Origin: a virus
Strand: one strand, 5' to 3'
Virus record (IMG/VR): IMGVR_UViG_3300007735_000537
Span: 1-25,853 of that record
Length of the DNA stretch: 25,853 nt
This document shows, piece after piece, positions 7,668 through 16,269 of the stretch (positions within the stretch are counted from its first letter, which is position 1; each line of letters opens with the position of its first letter). The position numbers and the translations under genes were made by a program. Below the pieces are notes generated by a model. That model worked only from the letters and a program-made list of their open reading frames with translations. It searched no databases and had not been told where the DNA came from.

Positions 7668-8021
7668 ATGGCCGCTACAATCATTGGAAATAGCACAGAC
7701 CTCGCCTTCGGGATTGCCTCTGCACAGACCGGGATGGTGATTCAATCCATTTCATCCTCTGCCTCGGCTGACGCAGTTGAGTTAAAGAATAAGGGCGGGG
7801 ATGTTACTGCGGTAGTGTTCCGCAATAAGAAAGTCACCTACTCTGTAGAGGGTGCATATACGACCTTTAGCGGTAGCGTTGGGGCAACTATCACAGTATC
7901 TAACGGAAGCAACTACGATTTATCTGGTGCGGCCTATATTACCGAAACAGCTAGAAATCGTAGTGCAGATAACTTTGAGACGGTATCCTTCACGGCAGTT
8001 CGATACGATGGTATAAGTTAG
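7668..8021 (+). CDS. Tail tube-like protein, copy 2 of a tandem pair
   Basis: A 117-residue paralogue of the previous gene, beginning one base after its stop. It keeps MAAT, FGIA, MVIQSIS, AVVF, a central Gly/Ser strand region and the ending AVRYDGIS. No ribosome binding site is visible, so translation is probably coupled. One copy may build the tube while the other forms a specialised ring, or the two may alternate; the sequence cannot tell them apart. Confidence 0.6.
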   Translation: MAATIIGNSTDLAFGIASAQTGMVIQSISSSASADAVELKNKGGDVTAVVFRNKKVTYSVEGAYTTFSGSVGATITVSNGSNYDLSGAAYITETARNRSADNFETVSFTAVRYDGIS

Positions 8022-8040
8022 TTTTAGCCTAGAAATCCTT

Positions 8041-8427
8041 ATGCAAGAAAAAATCCTTTATACTCGCAACATCAAACTCGCCTCAACCCTTGCCACTTTT
8101 GGCATCCCATTCAGAGAGAAAGAGCCAATGGCCGTCATTGAGGACGCAGACGATAACAACCGCAGAAGCGTTACATTCTTCTTTAGCGACCTTCCTAGTG
8201 GCCTTGGGGGAAAGATCGTGGATATGTGGGAAAAGGGCTGGTCAGCAATCACAAACTACGATGACCCAATAGCCTATTGCAGAGCCGTACTAGAGAACCG
8301 AGAGCGTCTATTGGACGCTATGAACAATGCAACTCCCCTAATCAAAAAGCAGTTTGGGAAAGCAACCCTGCTAGTTAGCAAGAACGCATCCCCAGAACTA
8401 CGAAAGAAATTGAGTAAATACCTATGA
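8041..8427 (+). CDS. Hypothetical protein upstream of the tail assembly chaperone
   Basis: A 128-residue mixed alpha/beta protein of unknown function. It begins with strands containing LASTLATFGIPF, has a central VTFFFSDLP segment, and ends in a basic helix (SPELRKKLSKYL). The start follows GAAATCCTT directly with no Shine-Dalgarno sequence. It overlaps the chaperone gene by ATGA and lies between tube-like and chaperone genes, so a tail-assembly role is inferred from position only. Confidence 0.55.
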   Translation: MQEKILYTRNIKLASTLATFGIPFREKEPMAVIEDADDNNRRSVTFFFSDLPSGLGGKIVDMWEKGWSAITNYDDPIAYCRAVLENRERLLDAMNNATPLIKKQFGKATLLVSKNASPELRKKLSKYL

Positions 8428-8804
8428 ACCTAGACCTACAAAAAGATGAGGAGATTCTGAACAAATCCCTAGATAAATCATTCGTCATAAACGAAAGAAT
8501 GTTTAAGGGAAGCAAGGTAGGTAAGTTCACCCTTGGGACAAGAATCGTGATGAACCAGATTCGTGAGGAAGCAGATACCACAGAGTTCTTTATCTGGTCT
8601 AGCCTATACTGCCTAACCCACCCAAGATCGGAGCTAGTAAAGTTAGCTTGGGACAAGGCCAAATTTAGAGAGGCAGTTCTGAATTGGTCTGATGAGTTCA
8701 ATGAGGCCGATTTTGTCGAAGGGGTAAAGATTGTAGACGAAATCTTCTCTGAAATTTCAGAAGCTCGTGTGCAGACAAATGGGGGTAGCGACTCCCCAAA
8801 ATAG
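8424..8804 (+). CDS. Tail assembly chaperone, short (G-like) product
   Basis: A 126-residue protein ending at TAG 8802-8804. In long-tailed phages a chaperone gene just upstream of the tape measure makes two products: a short form and a -1 frameshift form. This gene fits by position, size and the downstream frame. The body is helical (TRIVMNQIREEADTTEFFIW; then LAWDKAKFREAVLNW) and acidic overall. The product would coat the tape measure during tail assembly and not stay in the virion. Its last codons (TCC CCA AAA) carry the slippery heptamer. Confidence 0.75.
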   Translation: MNLDLQKDEEILNKSLDKSFVINERMFKGSKVGKFTLGTRIVMNQIREEADTTEFFIWSSLYCLTHPRSELVKLAWDKAKFREAVLNWSDEFNEADFVEGVKIVDEIFSEISEARVQTNGGSDSPK

Positions 8805-9004
8805 TACAGCCAGCCGGTATTGCTTCGTCCGTCTGGCTATTCGCAAAGGAGTTCGGTTGGACAGCGGAGCAAGTGCTGTGGGAGATGGCAGAGGTGCAAC
8901 TCGTTCAGCTAGAACACGCTATAATGATTAACAGAGGGATTGATGTTAGAAGGCATAATAAAAATGCAACGCACATATTAGACTCACTTCTTGACGATAG
9001 ATAA
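8424..9004 (+). CDS. Tail assembly chaperone, frameshifted long (GT-like) product
   Basis: The predicted product joins 8424-8801 with 8801-9004 by a -1 slip and has 193 residues. The added 67 residues begin IVQPAGIASSVWLFAKEFG and continue with a coherent helical sequence containing EQVLWEMAEVQLVQLEHA, ending at TAA 9002-9004. The -1 frame has a stop at 8786-8788 and no ATG until 8885, so it is not an independent gene with a full N-terminus. The T-like extension is expected to contact tail tube subunits, which is family knowledge rather than something seen here. Confidence 0.75.
8795..8838 (+). promoter_or_regulatory. Programmed -1 ribosomal frameshift signal
   Basis: The slippery heptamer C CCA AAA lies at 8795-8801 in the zero frame, just before the TAG stop. 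After a six-base spacer a stem forms between AGCCAG (8808-8813) and CTGGCT (8833-8838), continued after one mismatch by CGG (8815-8817) with CCG (8829-8831). The allowed overlap of the two frames is only 8789-8804, and this heptamer is the only slip site in it. Spacer and stem match known -1 frameshift signals. Confidence 0.75.
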
Positions 9005-9011
9005 TAAATTT

Positions 9012-9710
9012 ATGGCTAATGTATTTCGGCTAGATACCAAGGATTTCAATAGAACTATTGATAAGTATATTGAATTGCGTAATGCCGATTTTCTAACTGA
9101 AGTAAATAGACGAGCCGCCAACATTATTATGAAGGCGATGCAATACACAAAAAGAACAAGCCCAGAAAGAGTAGTTAGAGAACTTGGTGCAATTCAACAA
9201 GTGAGAAGGCTAAGGGGTGGTACCGGTAGGGAGACAAAAGCCAAAAGAAATCGTGACTTTTATAAGGGAACACCAGCAGGGTTTAAGATATTTAATTGGA
9301 GAAGGAAATTTAGGCCACAAAGCTTGCCCCCTAAATTGCGTGGCGGCGGATTGGGCGGGAAAGAGATGGGACAAAAGTATGATAGTTTTGTAAAATCAGC
9401 AAGGCGGTCTTGTGCTTATATTGTCGCCGGTTGGTTGCCAGCCTTGAATAGATACAAACAACAAGGCATAAAAAATACAAAGTCTGATATTAAAAAAGTT
9501 CCAAGCCCAAGGACAACCGCTGGGAAAGGATACGCTATGCCAGCACAAAGAGCAGGGAACTTTATTAAAACTATATTTGCAAACACGACTAATGCAGTCG
9601 ATAAGATCGGGGTTGCCCCACTTCGACTTGCCTTTCGATTAGAAGAGCAAGATATGAAAACATATATAGAACGCAAGGAACAAGAGAGGCTTAACAAGCT
9701 CAAGAGATAA
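9012..9710 (+). CDS. Basic hypothetical protein between chaperone and tape measure
   Basis: A 232-residue, Arg/Lys-rich protein. ATG 9012 is chosen over TTG 8991 because the latter lies inside the frameshifted chaperone frame and adds no family-like residues. The centre (FKIFNWRRKFRPQSLPPKLRGGG) is strongly basic; the C-terminus is a charged helix (KTYIERKEQERLNKLKR). No domain is recognised. The chaperone is usually followed directly by the tape measure, so this insertion is odd. A minor tail or tape-measure-binding role is possible. Confidence 0.6.
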   Translation: MANVFRLDTKDFNRTIDKYIELRNADFLTEVNRRAANIIMKAMQYTKRTSPERVVRELGAIQQVRRLRGGTGRETKAKRNRDFYKGTPAGFKIFNWRRKFRPQSLPPKLRGGGLGGKEMGQKYDSFVKSARRSCAYIVAGWLPALNRYKQQGIKNTKSDIKKVPSPRTTAGKGYAMPAQRAGNFIKTIFANTTNAVDKIGVAPLRLAFRLEEQDMKTYIERKEQERLNKLKR

Positions 9711-9711
9711 T

Positions 9712-11004
9712 ATGGCCTTTAAGCTAGAGGGAGAGGTAGTAATTGACGGACGCAAGGGAACAACTGCGTTAAAAGACCTTCAGAGGGAGGCCAACAAGAC
9801 ATCCGACACATTCAAGAGGGCTGGTGGAAATACCGAGCGACTGGGGAAAAGCCTTCTCTCGCTTGGGCTTAATGCCGGAAAGGCTGGCTCGTCTCTTGGC
9901 TCATTAGCTCGCTTGGGTGCTGGCGGGTTGTTTGGGGCGGCTGTTCTCGGTTCAATTAACAAGTTCGGAGAGACCGTCAAGCAAGCCTCAACAGACTACT
10001 ACCAATCCCAGAAAGCCTTGTCAGATGCCTTCGAGATGTCGTTTAAGAGTACAAGCGTTGAGCAAGCACAAGCTGGCCTAGAAAAGACCGAGGACACGAT
10101 TGAATCTTTGCGAGGAAAGATTACCCAGCTTGGTGCATTTGGTGGGATATTGAAAGGCATTGAGAAGTTCACAGGAATAAACCTTGGAGTTGGAGACACA
10201 GAAAGAGCATTGAAACAAGCTCAAGACCAGCTTCTAGTCCAAGAAGAAATTGTTAAACTCAAACAAAAAGAAGTAGATGAAATTAAAAACATTGAAAAGC
10301 AAAGCAGATCGGCAATAAACCTCTCAAAGCAGACTCAAGAAACTCTAAAATTTGTCAATGAGACAGAGGGTGGGAGGCAGATACTTGTAGACTTGGCTAA
10401 AGAGGAACTGAAACAAGCGGTTGCTTTAAGAGATGAAAATATAAAGATTCTCGACACGCTTATTGCATCCAATCGTGAGGGCAACAATAAAGAGCAAATC
10501 AATGCACGAAACATAAAATCTGCCGAACTGGAACTTCAAATATACAAATCACAAAACAATGTGATTAGGGCACAGAAAGCAGAGAGGGCGGCTGATGCGA
10601 AGCGATCACAAGAAGCTGGTGGTGGTCTATTGGGTGCAAGCAGAGCAGGGCAACAAGCCCTAGATGTTGCTAGGAAGGTAAGAGCTAGAGAGGTCAAGAA
10701 AGAAGATTTTAGAACACAAGACCAAGTGTTTGAGAGAATGAAAACAGAGGAAAATATTAAGCGTAAAGCCAAGGGACTGCCCCCAGTAACATCCCAACAA
10801 ATGAGAGAACAAGTGGCCTCACAACAAGCCGCTGGGGAGATGCCCCTGCTATCTGAAAAGCTGGGAGCGATGCAGGGCGGGACACCAGCAAGTCAAGTTG
10901 CCGCAGAAAAAGCAAAGGGTGGGGGTGGAGCAGATATGCAAAAATCATTATTAGATGCAATCAAGGCATTGTCTGACAAGCTTCCAGCCGCAGTAGCAAC
11001 ATAA
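9712..11004 (+). CDS. Tape measure protein, short
   Basis: A 430-residue protein in the expected place after the chaperone. The N-terminus (FKLEGEVVIDGRKGTTALKD, then NTERLGKSLLSLG) looks like the start of many tape measure proteins. A glycine-rich hydrophobic patch at about 60-85 (LGAGGLFGAAVLG) is followed by long charged coiled-coil helices (about 100-370) and a Gly-rich C-terminal region. At roughly 0.15 nm per residue it would give a tail near 65 nm, which is an estimate from family knowledge. Only one short hydrophobic stretch is seen. No peptidase or lytic domain is visible. Confidence 0.7.
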   Translation: MAFKLEGEVVIDGRKGTTALKDLQREANKTSDTFKRAGGNTERLGKSLLSLGLNAGKAGSSLGSLARLGAGGLFGAAVLGSINKFGETVKQASTDYYQSQKALSDAFEMSFKSTSVEQAQAGLEKTEDTIESLRGKITQLGAFGGILKGIEKFTGINLGVGDTERALKQAQDQLLVQEEIVKLKQKEVDEIKNIEKQSRSAINLSKQTQETLKFVNETEGGRQILVDLAKEELKQAVALRDENIKILDTLIASNREGNNKEQINARNIKSAELELQIYKSQNNVIRAQKAERAADAKRSQEAGGGLLGASRAGQQALDVARKVRAREVKKEDFRTQDQVFERMKTEENIKRKAKGLPPVTSQQMREQVASQQAAGEMPLLSEKLGAMQGGTPASQVAAEKAKGGGGADMQKSLLDAIKALSDKLPAAVAT

Positions 11005-11011
11005 TAAATAT

Positions 11012-11674
11012 ATGGCAACAACAATTCTTTCAAACATATCATCGTTCGATTACGAGCCAGACATCATAACAGACAATGGCCGTGATGGGATTACAACCTT
11101 CCAATTCTCTGTTGTTGGCTCGTTCTCTGCACTCAATTCAAACTTCTCTTTAGATGAGGTATTGGTTGGAGTTCCAGACCAGCCCCCCGGAAACTTCCGT
11201 GTGGTTCGCCGGAATATGAGTCATATTGCTGGCAATACTTCTGATGGTCTTTATAGGCTACAAGTATCAGCAGAGGGAGGGACTGGCGATAATTCTCTTT
11301 ATATCCTAGAAACAAGCTACCAATACCAGAGGGAGATTGTGAGTGGGTTTGTTCAAACAATACAGCTAGATATTTCTGTTAATTATATTTGTGAATGGTT
11401 GTCCCCGACAGCTACAATCACAACCAACAGCCAAACCGAAGATGTCACGGCAGTTCAAGACAGAGTGAGGAGTATTGTCGCAAGCCAAGAAGTGCAGATC
11501 ATTAGAAATAAGCCAGATAGGTCTGCGGTAATCGGAACTGTCCAATATCCAGTATTCGGGCCGGGAATAGATGTGAACTCAATCAACATTGTAGGCTCTT
11601 CGGTTGAGACTGCCGGTGGGTTGTTTAGGGTTAGGGCATCGGCCACAAAAGGCCAAATGCAATTAGTTCTATGA
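11012..11674 (+). CDS. Distal tail-region protein, unknown fold
   Basis: A 220-residue beta-rich protein just after the tape measure, where distal tail or baseplate hub proteins usually lie. The N-terminus contains SSFDYEPDIITDNGRDGITTF; the middle has repeated hydrophobic strands around YLQREIVSG-like and ISVNYICEW segments; the end (GGLFRVRASATKGQMQLVL) looks like a final beta sheet. No family motif is certain. It overlaps the next gene by ATGA. Confidence 0.55.
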   Translation: MATTILSNISSFDYEPDIITDNGRDGITTFQFSVVGSFSALNSNFSLDEVLVGVPDQPPGNFRVVRRNMSHIAGNTSDGLYRLQVSAEGGTGDNSLYILETSYQYQREIVSGFVQTIQLDISVNYICEWLSPTATITTNSQTEDVTAVQDRVRSIVASQEVQIIRNKPDRSAVIGTVQYPVFGPGIDVNSINIVGSSVETAGGLFRVRASATKGQMQLVL

Positions 11675-11958
11675 GATCTGGGACTGGAAGCTCCTTTTCT
11701 AAAGTTCCAGTATTGGCCGATACTGGGTTAATCACAAAGACCTACCTTCACGACCTAGAGGCCGCAGTAAGGCAACGAACCCCAGTAGCAGGGGCAAATA
11801 TCGACATTAAGGTAACTGATGGAAGCTATGTTATATCTGCAACAGCAGGGGTTAATATTGCCGTAGCAGGAGGGCAAGTTGCCGACAACTTTACATCCGT
11901 TACGCTCACAGTTTGTTCAAATGGAACTCCCGCCGAGATAGTTGTTTTGAGCCGGTAA
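11671..11958 (+). CDS. Small distal tail-region hypothetical protein
   Basis: A 95-residue protein overlapping the preceding stop by ATGA. The N-terminus (GSSFSKVPVLADTGLITKTYL) and the following helix (HDLEAAVRQR) precede a beta-rich C-terminal half. No family is recognised. Its position between the distal tail protein and the large repeat protein suggests a connector or fibre-attachment subunit, by context only. Confidence 0.5.
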   Translation: MRSGTGSSFSKVPVLADTGLITKTYLHDLEAAVRQRTPVAGANIDIKVTDGSYVISATAGVNIAVAGGQVADNFTSVTLTVCSNGTPAEIVVLSR

Positions 11959-11979
11959 TTGACAAGGGCATAGACTAAA

Positions 11980-14900
11980 GTGAACTCTCAAGAGCTATTT
12001 CTCGATGTGTCTAGTGGGAGATTTTTGGATGGTCAAAGCACCATCCCAATTAGCAAGCCAACAATATTTTCTGATGAGCAGAGGAATCTAAAAATTAATG
12101 TTCTTCAAGTAAGTAAAAATGTTGTTAGCTCCAAACAGCCAGCCAATGATAGTTCTTTTAAGGCCAGACTTGGAACTGCGGCATTAAAATTGGCAGATGG
12201 TCAAGCCGTCAGCACACAGCCAATCAACACAACTAGAGCCACCGCAACCATAGTAACATCGCCAGCGGCAAGAACAGTTGGTTCAGCCAGAATATTTACA
12301 TATACACCAGTAACCGCTAACATCATTTCTTCGATAGCAACCTTCCCAATCGTTACTGGCGTATTTAGATTAAATGTCGATTATATTGCACCAGTCACAG
12401 CAAGCATAACAGCGGGGTTTGGAATACCCACACCAACCACCATAACCCGACCTCTTCAATATGTAGATTCTGGGATTGCGGCTAGTTATGAATTATCAGA
12501 TAATTCAGTAAGAGTTAATCCAGACCTAGCACAATCATTAAACACGACAACAACAGCAACCTTTGTTTCCTCTATTTTAGCTGGCGAGGTTGTTGGAATA
12601 AGTATTGCAAATAGGGGTAGCGGATATCCAAATGGAACTTACAGCTTAAATGTTTCTCCATCTATAACAACTGGTGCAAGCTTCACCGCAACAATATCTG
12701 CTGGGGTAGTGACAACAATATCGATTGTTACTGGTGGATTTGGTTATTCAAACGGCCCATTTGATTTAGTATTTAGTGCAACTACTGGAACTATTGCGGC
12801 GGCAACTGCGTCAGCCGTAAGCGGCTCAATCAATAAAATAACTATCACCAATGGTGGAACTGGCTATTCGACTGCTCCAAGCGTAACACTTGCCGCACCA
12901 ACAGCCGGAACAGCGGTTGCAACAGTTGTTGCAAGTGGTGGTTTTATTCAGTCACTAACAATAACAAGCGGGGGCTTTGGATATACAAATGCCCCGACTG
13001 TAACGCTTTTCCAGCCCACTAAATCATTGGCTAGTCTTACTAATCAAATTGTAGACTTGGGTTGCAAGGGAGTTAATACAAACACGATTTCGCTTGAATT
13101 TAGCGACCCAGACGGAGGGCAGACACCCCCCACATCTAAAAGACCAATCGCATCAATACAATATACTGGGGATGGTACGCTATGGAGAATTATTGTTAGC
13201 GATGTTGGATACGGATATTCTGCAACTCCAACAGTATCACACGGAGATATTTTAGCATATTTGCCAGTATTAAAAACTGGTTTTACAACGAATTTAGAAG
13301 GGCTATCACAAAATAGAAATCAAGCAATAGTCGGAGGTGGGGCTTTTGGTGGTGTCGCATTAAATACTGTTGCAACCTTTTCTGAAACTGCAACAAAGAT
13401 CAATCTTGGGGGTCTTAAAATTGGGTTTAATACCAGAACATTTTTTACTCAAAATCACAAATGGCTTACTGGTGGCTATTCACTTGATAACGAGTTTCGC
13501 TATGTGTTTGCAGACTATAATGGCGGTGCGTATAGTTCTGACCCAAGAATTGCTTTGGCACAACAAACACCGGCAGTTGTAAGGGGGGCTCAATTACTAA
13601 ACTCTATTGGAGTTGTTGTAACTGGTTCTATTTATGACCCTCAACAAACTAGGGTATTTAGGCCAGCAGAATATGGAAGAAGCTCGCTCTTAACTAGCGG
13701 AGCTATCACTTCAGAGGAATACAGAAAATATTTCCCTCAAGGAACACCAGTAGATATCAAGGGTGTTACTGTAGTTGGCAGAAGAAATCTTACAAATGCT
13801 AATGCAAATGCTGTTTCTAATCTTCCAAACCCACAGCACGATAAATTTGCTGGGAAAAGTGCCTTGGTTGCGATTGTTCCAAAAGATAGAAGTATTGTCC
13901 CAACCAGATATGCGGTTATGGAGATTGTTATTCCTTCAAGAGACACATCCTATCAAGTTTCTTCTCTAGATTTGGGAAACAATGGTAGCTATCAAGATTT
14001 TGGAGGAGGCAGATATACGCCAGAGTTTAGGGTCTTGGATGCTGGTGCTGGATATCCATCAACATATACAAAATCTTATGACCTAGTTGAGCTTGGGGCA
14101 TTATCTAGTGACCCAGTTATTTTTGAATTTAGTGGCACTACTGTTTATACTATGCCAGCGACCCTTGCTGACGGCTTTATTGATACGGCCTTCTCTACCC
14201 CCGCAAGCATCGCAACCCGACCCGGCCCTTCCGCCGTACAATATCTATTGGGTAGTGGGGGCGTTGGATATACCAGAAGCACAAATATTGCATTCCAAAG
14301 CGTTCAAACCTTGGGGCTAGTTCGATCTGCCAGCTTGAGCAATACGCCAGCATCGTATTCAGATGGAACATATAGCTGTTCCGTGCAAGCCCCTGCGTCT
14401 GGAACACCAGCACAAATAAATTTAGTTGTGGATAGAAATGGAAGCAGATCACAAGTTGTAGTTGTAAATGGTGGTAGTGGATATACTTCTGCACCTATTG
14501 TTACCGCCCCAGCACCAAACTTTATTAGTGGACAAGTGAAAAGTGTTTCTGTTTTGACCCAGCCTCAAGGATATTCAATAGATCAACAATTCTCACTTTC
14601 AGTTCCAACCAGCCCTATTGATGGTGGACAAGCCTCAATATTATTTACGCAATCTAGCTCTGGCTCTGTAAATGTAGTTATTGAAAATCCCGGCTTCGGT
14701 TATCAATCTACGCAAGTTGCAACTGCACCAGACCCAGACAGAAGATTCCAATCTGGATTTTTAAGAACACTCGAATTGCAAAATAGTCCTAACGGCTACA
14801 TAGTTGGGCAATCTTATTCCTTGCAAATTGGGCAAAGCCCACAATCGGGGGGAAATGCAGTTGTAAATCTTATTAAAGAATCAGAATCTAAATATACATT

Positions 14901-15579
14901 CCAGATAGTTAATGCTGGTGCTGGTTATTCCTCTGCTCCTATTGTAACAGCACCAAGTCCAGACGCACCTAATGGATTGCTTTCGTCAGTAGCAGTAACA
15001 ACTTTGGGTGCTGGATACGCACCCGGAACATACGAGGCCACAGTAGGTACAGCCCCCTCTGGGGGGCAGACAGCAAAAGTTAATTATGTTGTTGATGAGA
15101 ATTTAAGTGGTGAATATGTTATTGTCGAGAGCGGCAAGGGATATACTTCAGCCCCATCTATTTCTGTTCCAACGCCGGCGGGTGCTGTTATTTCCTCTAT
15201 TTCCATCACTTGTGCTGGCTCTTATTATACTAGTGATAACTATAGCGTGACAATCCAAGATGCGACTGGTTCTGGTGCTAGGCTAGATGTCCCAACAATA
15301 CAGAATGGTCAGTTACAAAATATCAATGTTTTGGATAAGGGCTATGGCTTTACGGATAACCCAACAATTATTTTCCCCAAGCCTCCTATCCCACAAACTC
15401 TACAATTACAAAGAAATCAGTTAGACTTAATCTTTAACATCACAACTGCTTCGGCCAATGCCATCCTATCCACAGCCACCCAAAGAGACATCCTTATGGA
15501 AGTCTACGAGACGGACGGAACGAACGAGCAGGTTGTGGCACAAGCTACTGTAAGTCTGGCCAAGCGAGTTTTAGAATAG
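11980..15579 (+). CDS. Large repeat-containing tail fibre/adhesion-like protein
   Basis: A 1199-residue protein starting at GTG 11980, with AAGGG about 12 bases upstream and TTGACA at 11959-11964. It holds two blocks of modules marked by G-G-x-G-Y-(T/S)-x-x-P-x-V-T: one at about residues 200-420 and one at about 780-1135. The second block is five tandem units of about 68 residues, each with a G-Y-x-x-G-x-Y half and a GYTSAPxVTAPxP half. Between the blocks lies a unique region (about 430-775) with GYSLDNEFRYVFADYNGG that could be an enzymatic or receptor-binding part. The C-terminal 80 residues (QRDILMEVYETDG) look like a separate beta domain. Similar GxGY repeats are widespread in aquatic phage virion proteins. 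A receptor-binding or tail-fibre role is likely but not proven. Confidence 0.65.
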   Translation: MNSQELFLDVSSGRFLDGQSTIPISKPTIFSDEQRNLKINVLQVSKNVVSSKQPANDSSFKARLGTAALKLADGQAVSTQPINTTRATATIVTSPAARTVGSARIFTYTPVTANIISSIATFPIVTGVFRLNVDYIAPVTASITAGFGIPTPTTITRPLQYVDSGIAASYELSDNSVRVNPDLAQSLNTTTTATFVSSILAGEVVGISIANRGSGYPNGTYSLNVSPSITTGASFTATISAGVVTTISIVTGGFGYSNGPFDLVFSATTGTIAAATASAVSGSINKITITNGGTGYSTAPSVTLAAPTAGTAVATVVASGGFIQSLTITSGGFGYTNAPTVTLFQPTKSLASLTNQIVDLGCKGVNTNTISLEFSDPDGGQTPPTSKRPIASIQYTGDGTLWRIIVSDVGYGYSATPTVSHGDILAYLPVLKTGFTTNLEGLSQNRNQAIVGGGAFGGVALNTVATFSETATKINLGGLKIGFNTRTFFTQNHKWLTGGYSLDNEFRYVFADYNGGAYSSDPRIALAQQTPAVVRGAQLLNSIGVVVTGSIYDPQQTRVFRPAEYGRSSLLTSGAITSEEYRKYFPQGTPVDIKGVTVVGRRNLTNANANAVSNLPNPQHDKFAGKSALVAIVPKDRSIVPTRYAVMEIVIPSRDTSYQVSSLDLGNNGSYQDFGGGRYTPEFRVLDAGAGYPSTYTKSYDLVELGALSSDPVIFEFSGTTVYTMPATLADGFIDTAFSTPASIATRPGPSAVQYLLGSGGVGYTRSTNIAFQSVQTLGLVRSASLSNTPASYSDGTYSCSVQAPASGTPAQINLVVDRNGSRSQVVVVNGGSGYTSAPIVTAPAPNFISGQVKSVSVLTQPQGYSIDQQFSLSVPTSPIDGGQASILFTQSSSGSVNVVIENPGFGYQSTQVATAPDPDRRFQSGFLRTLELQNSPNGYIVGQSYSLQIGQSPQSGGNAVVNLIKESESKYTFQIVNAGAGYSSAPIVTAPSPDAPNGLLSSVAVTTLGAGYAPGTYEATVGTAPSGGQTAKVNYVVDENLSGEYVIVESGKGYTSAPSISVPTPAGAVISSISITCAGSYYTSDNYSVTIQDATGSGARLDVPTIQNGQLQNINVLDKGYGFTDNPTIIFPKPPIPQTLQLQRNQLDLIFNITTASANAILSTATQRDILMEVYETDGTNEQVVAQATVSLAKRVLE
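14312..15390 (+). repeat. Five tandem ~68-residue GxGY protein repeats
   Basis: Five units follow each other inside the large fibre-like gene, marked by GGSGYTSAP (near 14470), PGFGYQSTQ (near 14690), AGAGYSSAP (near 14915), SGKGYTSAP (near 15130) and DKGYGFTDN (near 15335). Most units close with a proline-rich APxPD/N-type linker. The first, third and fourth are most alike. The array could change copy number by recombination. Confidence 0.65.
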
Positions 15580-15582
15580 CCC

Positions 15583-15598
15583 TTGGGCTGATGCCCAA
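15583..15598 (+). other. Small hairpin after the fibre-like gene
   Basis: TTGGGC (15583-15588) pairs with GCCCAA (15593-15598) across a TGAT loop, three bases after the stop codon. No T-run follows, so it is not a standard intrinsic terminator. It could stabilise the transcript end or separate expression of the two genes. Confidence 0.35.
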
Positions 15599-15609
15599 AC
15601 GAAATCCTT

Positions 15610-16254
15610 ATGGGTAAAGTTCTTCACGCTAGTTACAGCGGGTACTTCCCCTTTTGCATTACAAAAAGAGTCTCTGTTCCAACTGACGATCAAGGGGGAA
15701 CTTATTACCCTATTGGACTAACTCTTGAGCAAGCAATTTCCCTTTTTTGGAGAGTTAAAAAATGGACATTTCAAGACACTCTAACCCCAACCTCTCAACC
15801 CTTTTCGTTGAATAGAGGCAACTCATCTCCTCTTCCAGAAAGCGAGGATGGGTTGGTATGCGTTGATGGATACAGATACGAAAATGTTTTTTATAACGAC
15901 GATGGGTTTGATAGCTTTAGTCAGATTATTGATTTTAACTTATTTTCTGGACAGTTCATTTCAACACCTTTGAGATTATTGCAAATAGGAAGTTTGTATT
16001 ATCCAGTCCTATTTTTCAATGGTCAGTTTAGTGATTATTCAACTGGAGAATTTGGGGCTGGAGTAACGCTTTATTCTTCTTCTACTACCTACGAGGCGGG
16101 TAACTTTGTAATTAACTTTTTGGGATATTCCATATCAATGAAACTGTATTCTGGATTTGATGGAATACCATATTCTGCATCTCTAAACGCCAATGAGTAT
16201 TGGTCTTATGGAGGCACTTACAATACATCTACTGGTCAGCCAATAACCCTTTGA
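15610..16254 (+). CDS. Aromatic-rich virion-type protein, unknown role
   Basis: A 214-residue protein rich in Tyr, Phe, Ser and Gly, beginning MGKVLHASYSGYFPFCITKR. The middle has repeated FSGQF/FNGQF-like strands (FNLFSGQFISTP; YPVLFFNGQFSDYS), and the end is Gly/Tyr/Ser-rich. The pattern suggests a beta-structured tail tip or fibre subunit. The start follows GAAATCCTT with no Shine-Dalgarno sequence, as at 8041. It is the last structural-type gene before lysis genes. No family is recognised. Confidence 0.55.
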   Translation: MGKVLHASYSGYFPFCITKRVSVPTDDQGGTYYPIGLTLEQAISLFWRVKKWTFQDTLTPTSQPFSLNRGNSSPLPESEDGLVCVDGYRYENVFYNDDGFDSFSQIIDFNLFSGQFISTPLRLLQIGSLYYPVLFFNGQFSDYSTGEFGAGVTLYSSSTTYEAGNFVINFLGYSISMKLYSGFDGIPYSASLNANEYWSYGGTYNTSTGQPITL

Positions 16255-16269
16255 CACCCCCCCCTTCTT

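Noticed and set aside
15583-15598. Hairpin as an intrinsic terminator
   Set aside because: The stem is only six pairs and no T-run follows.
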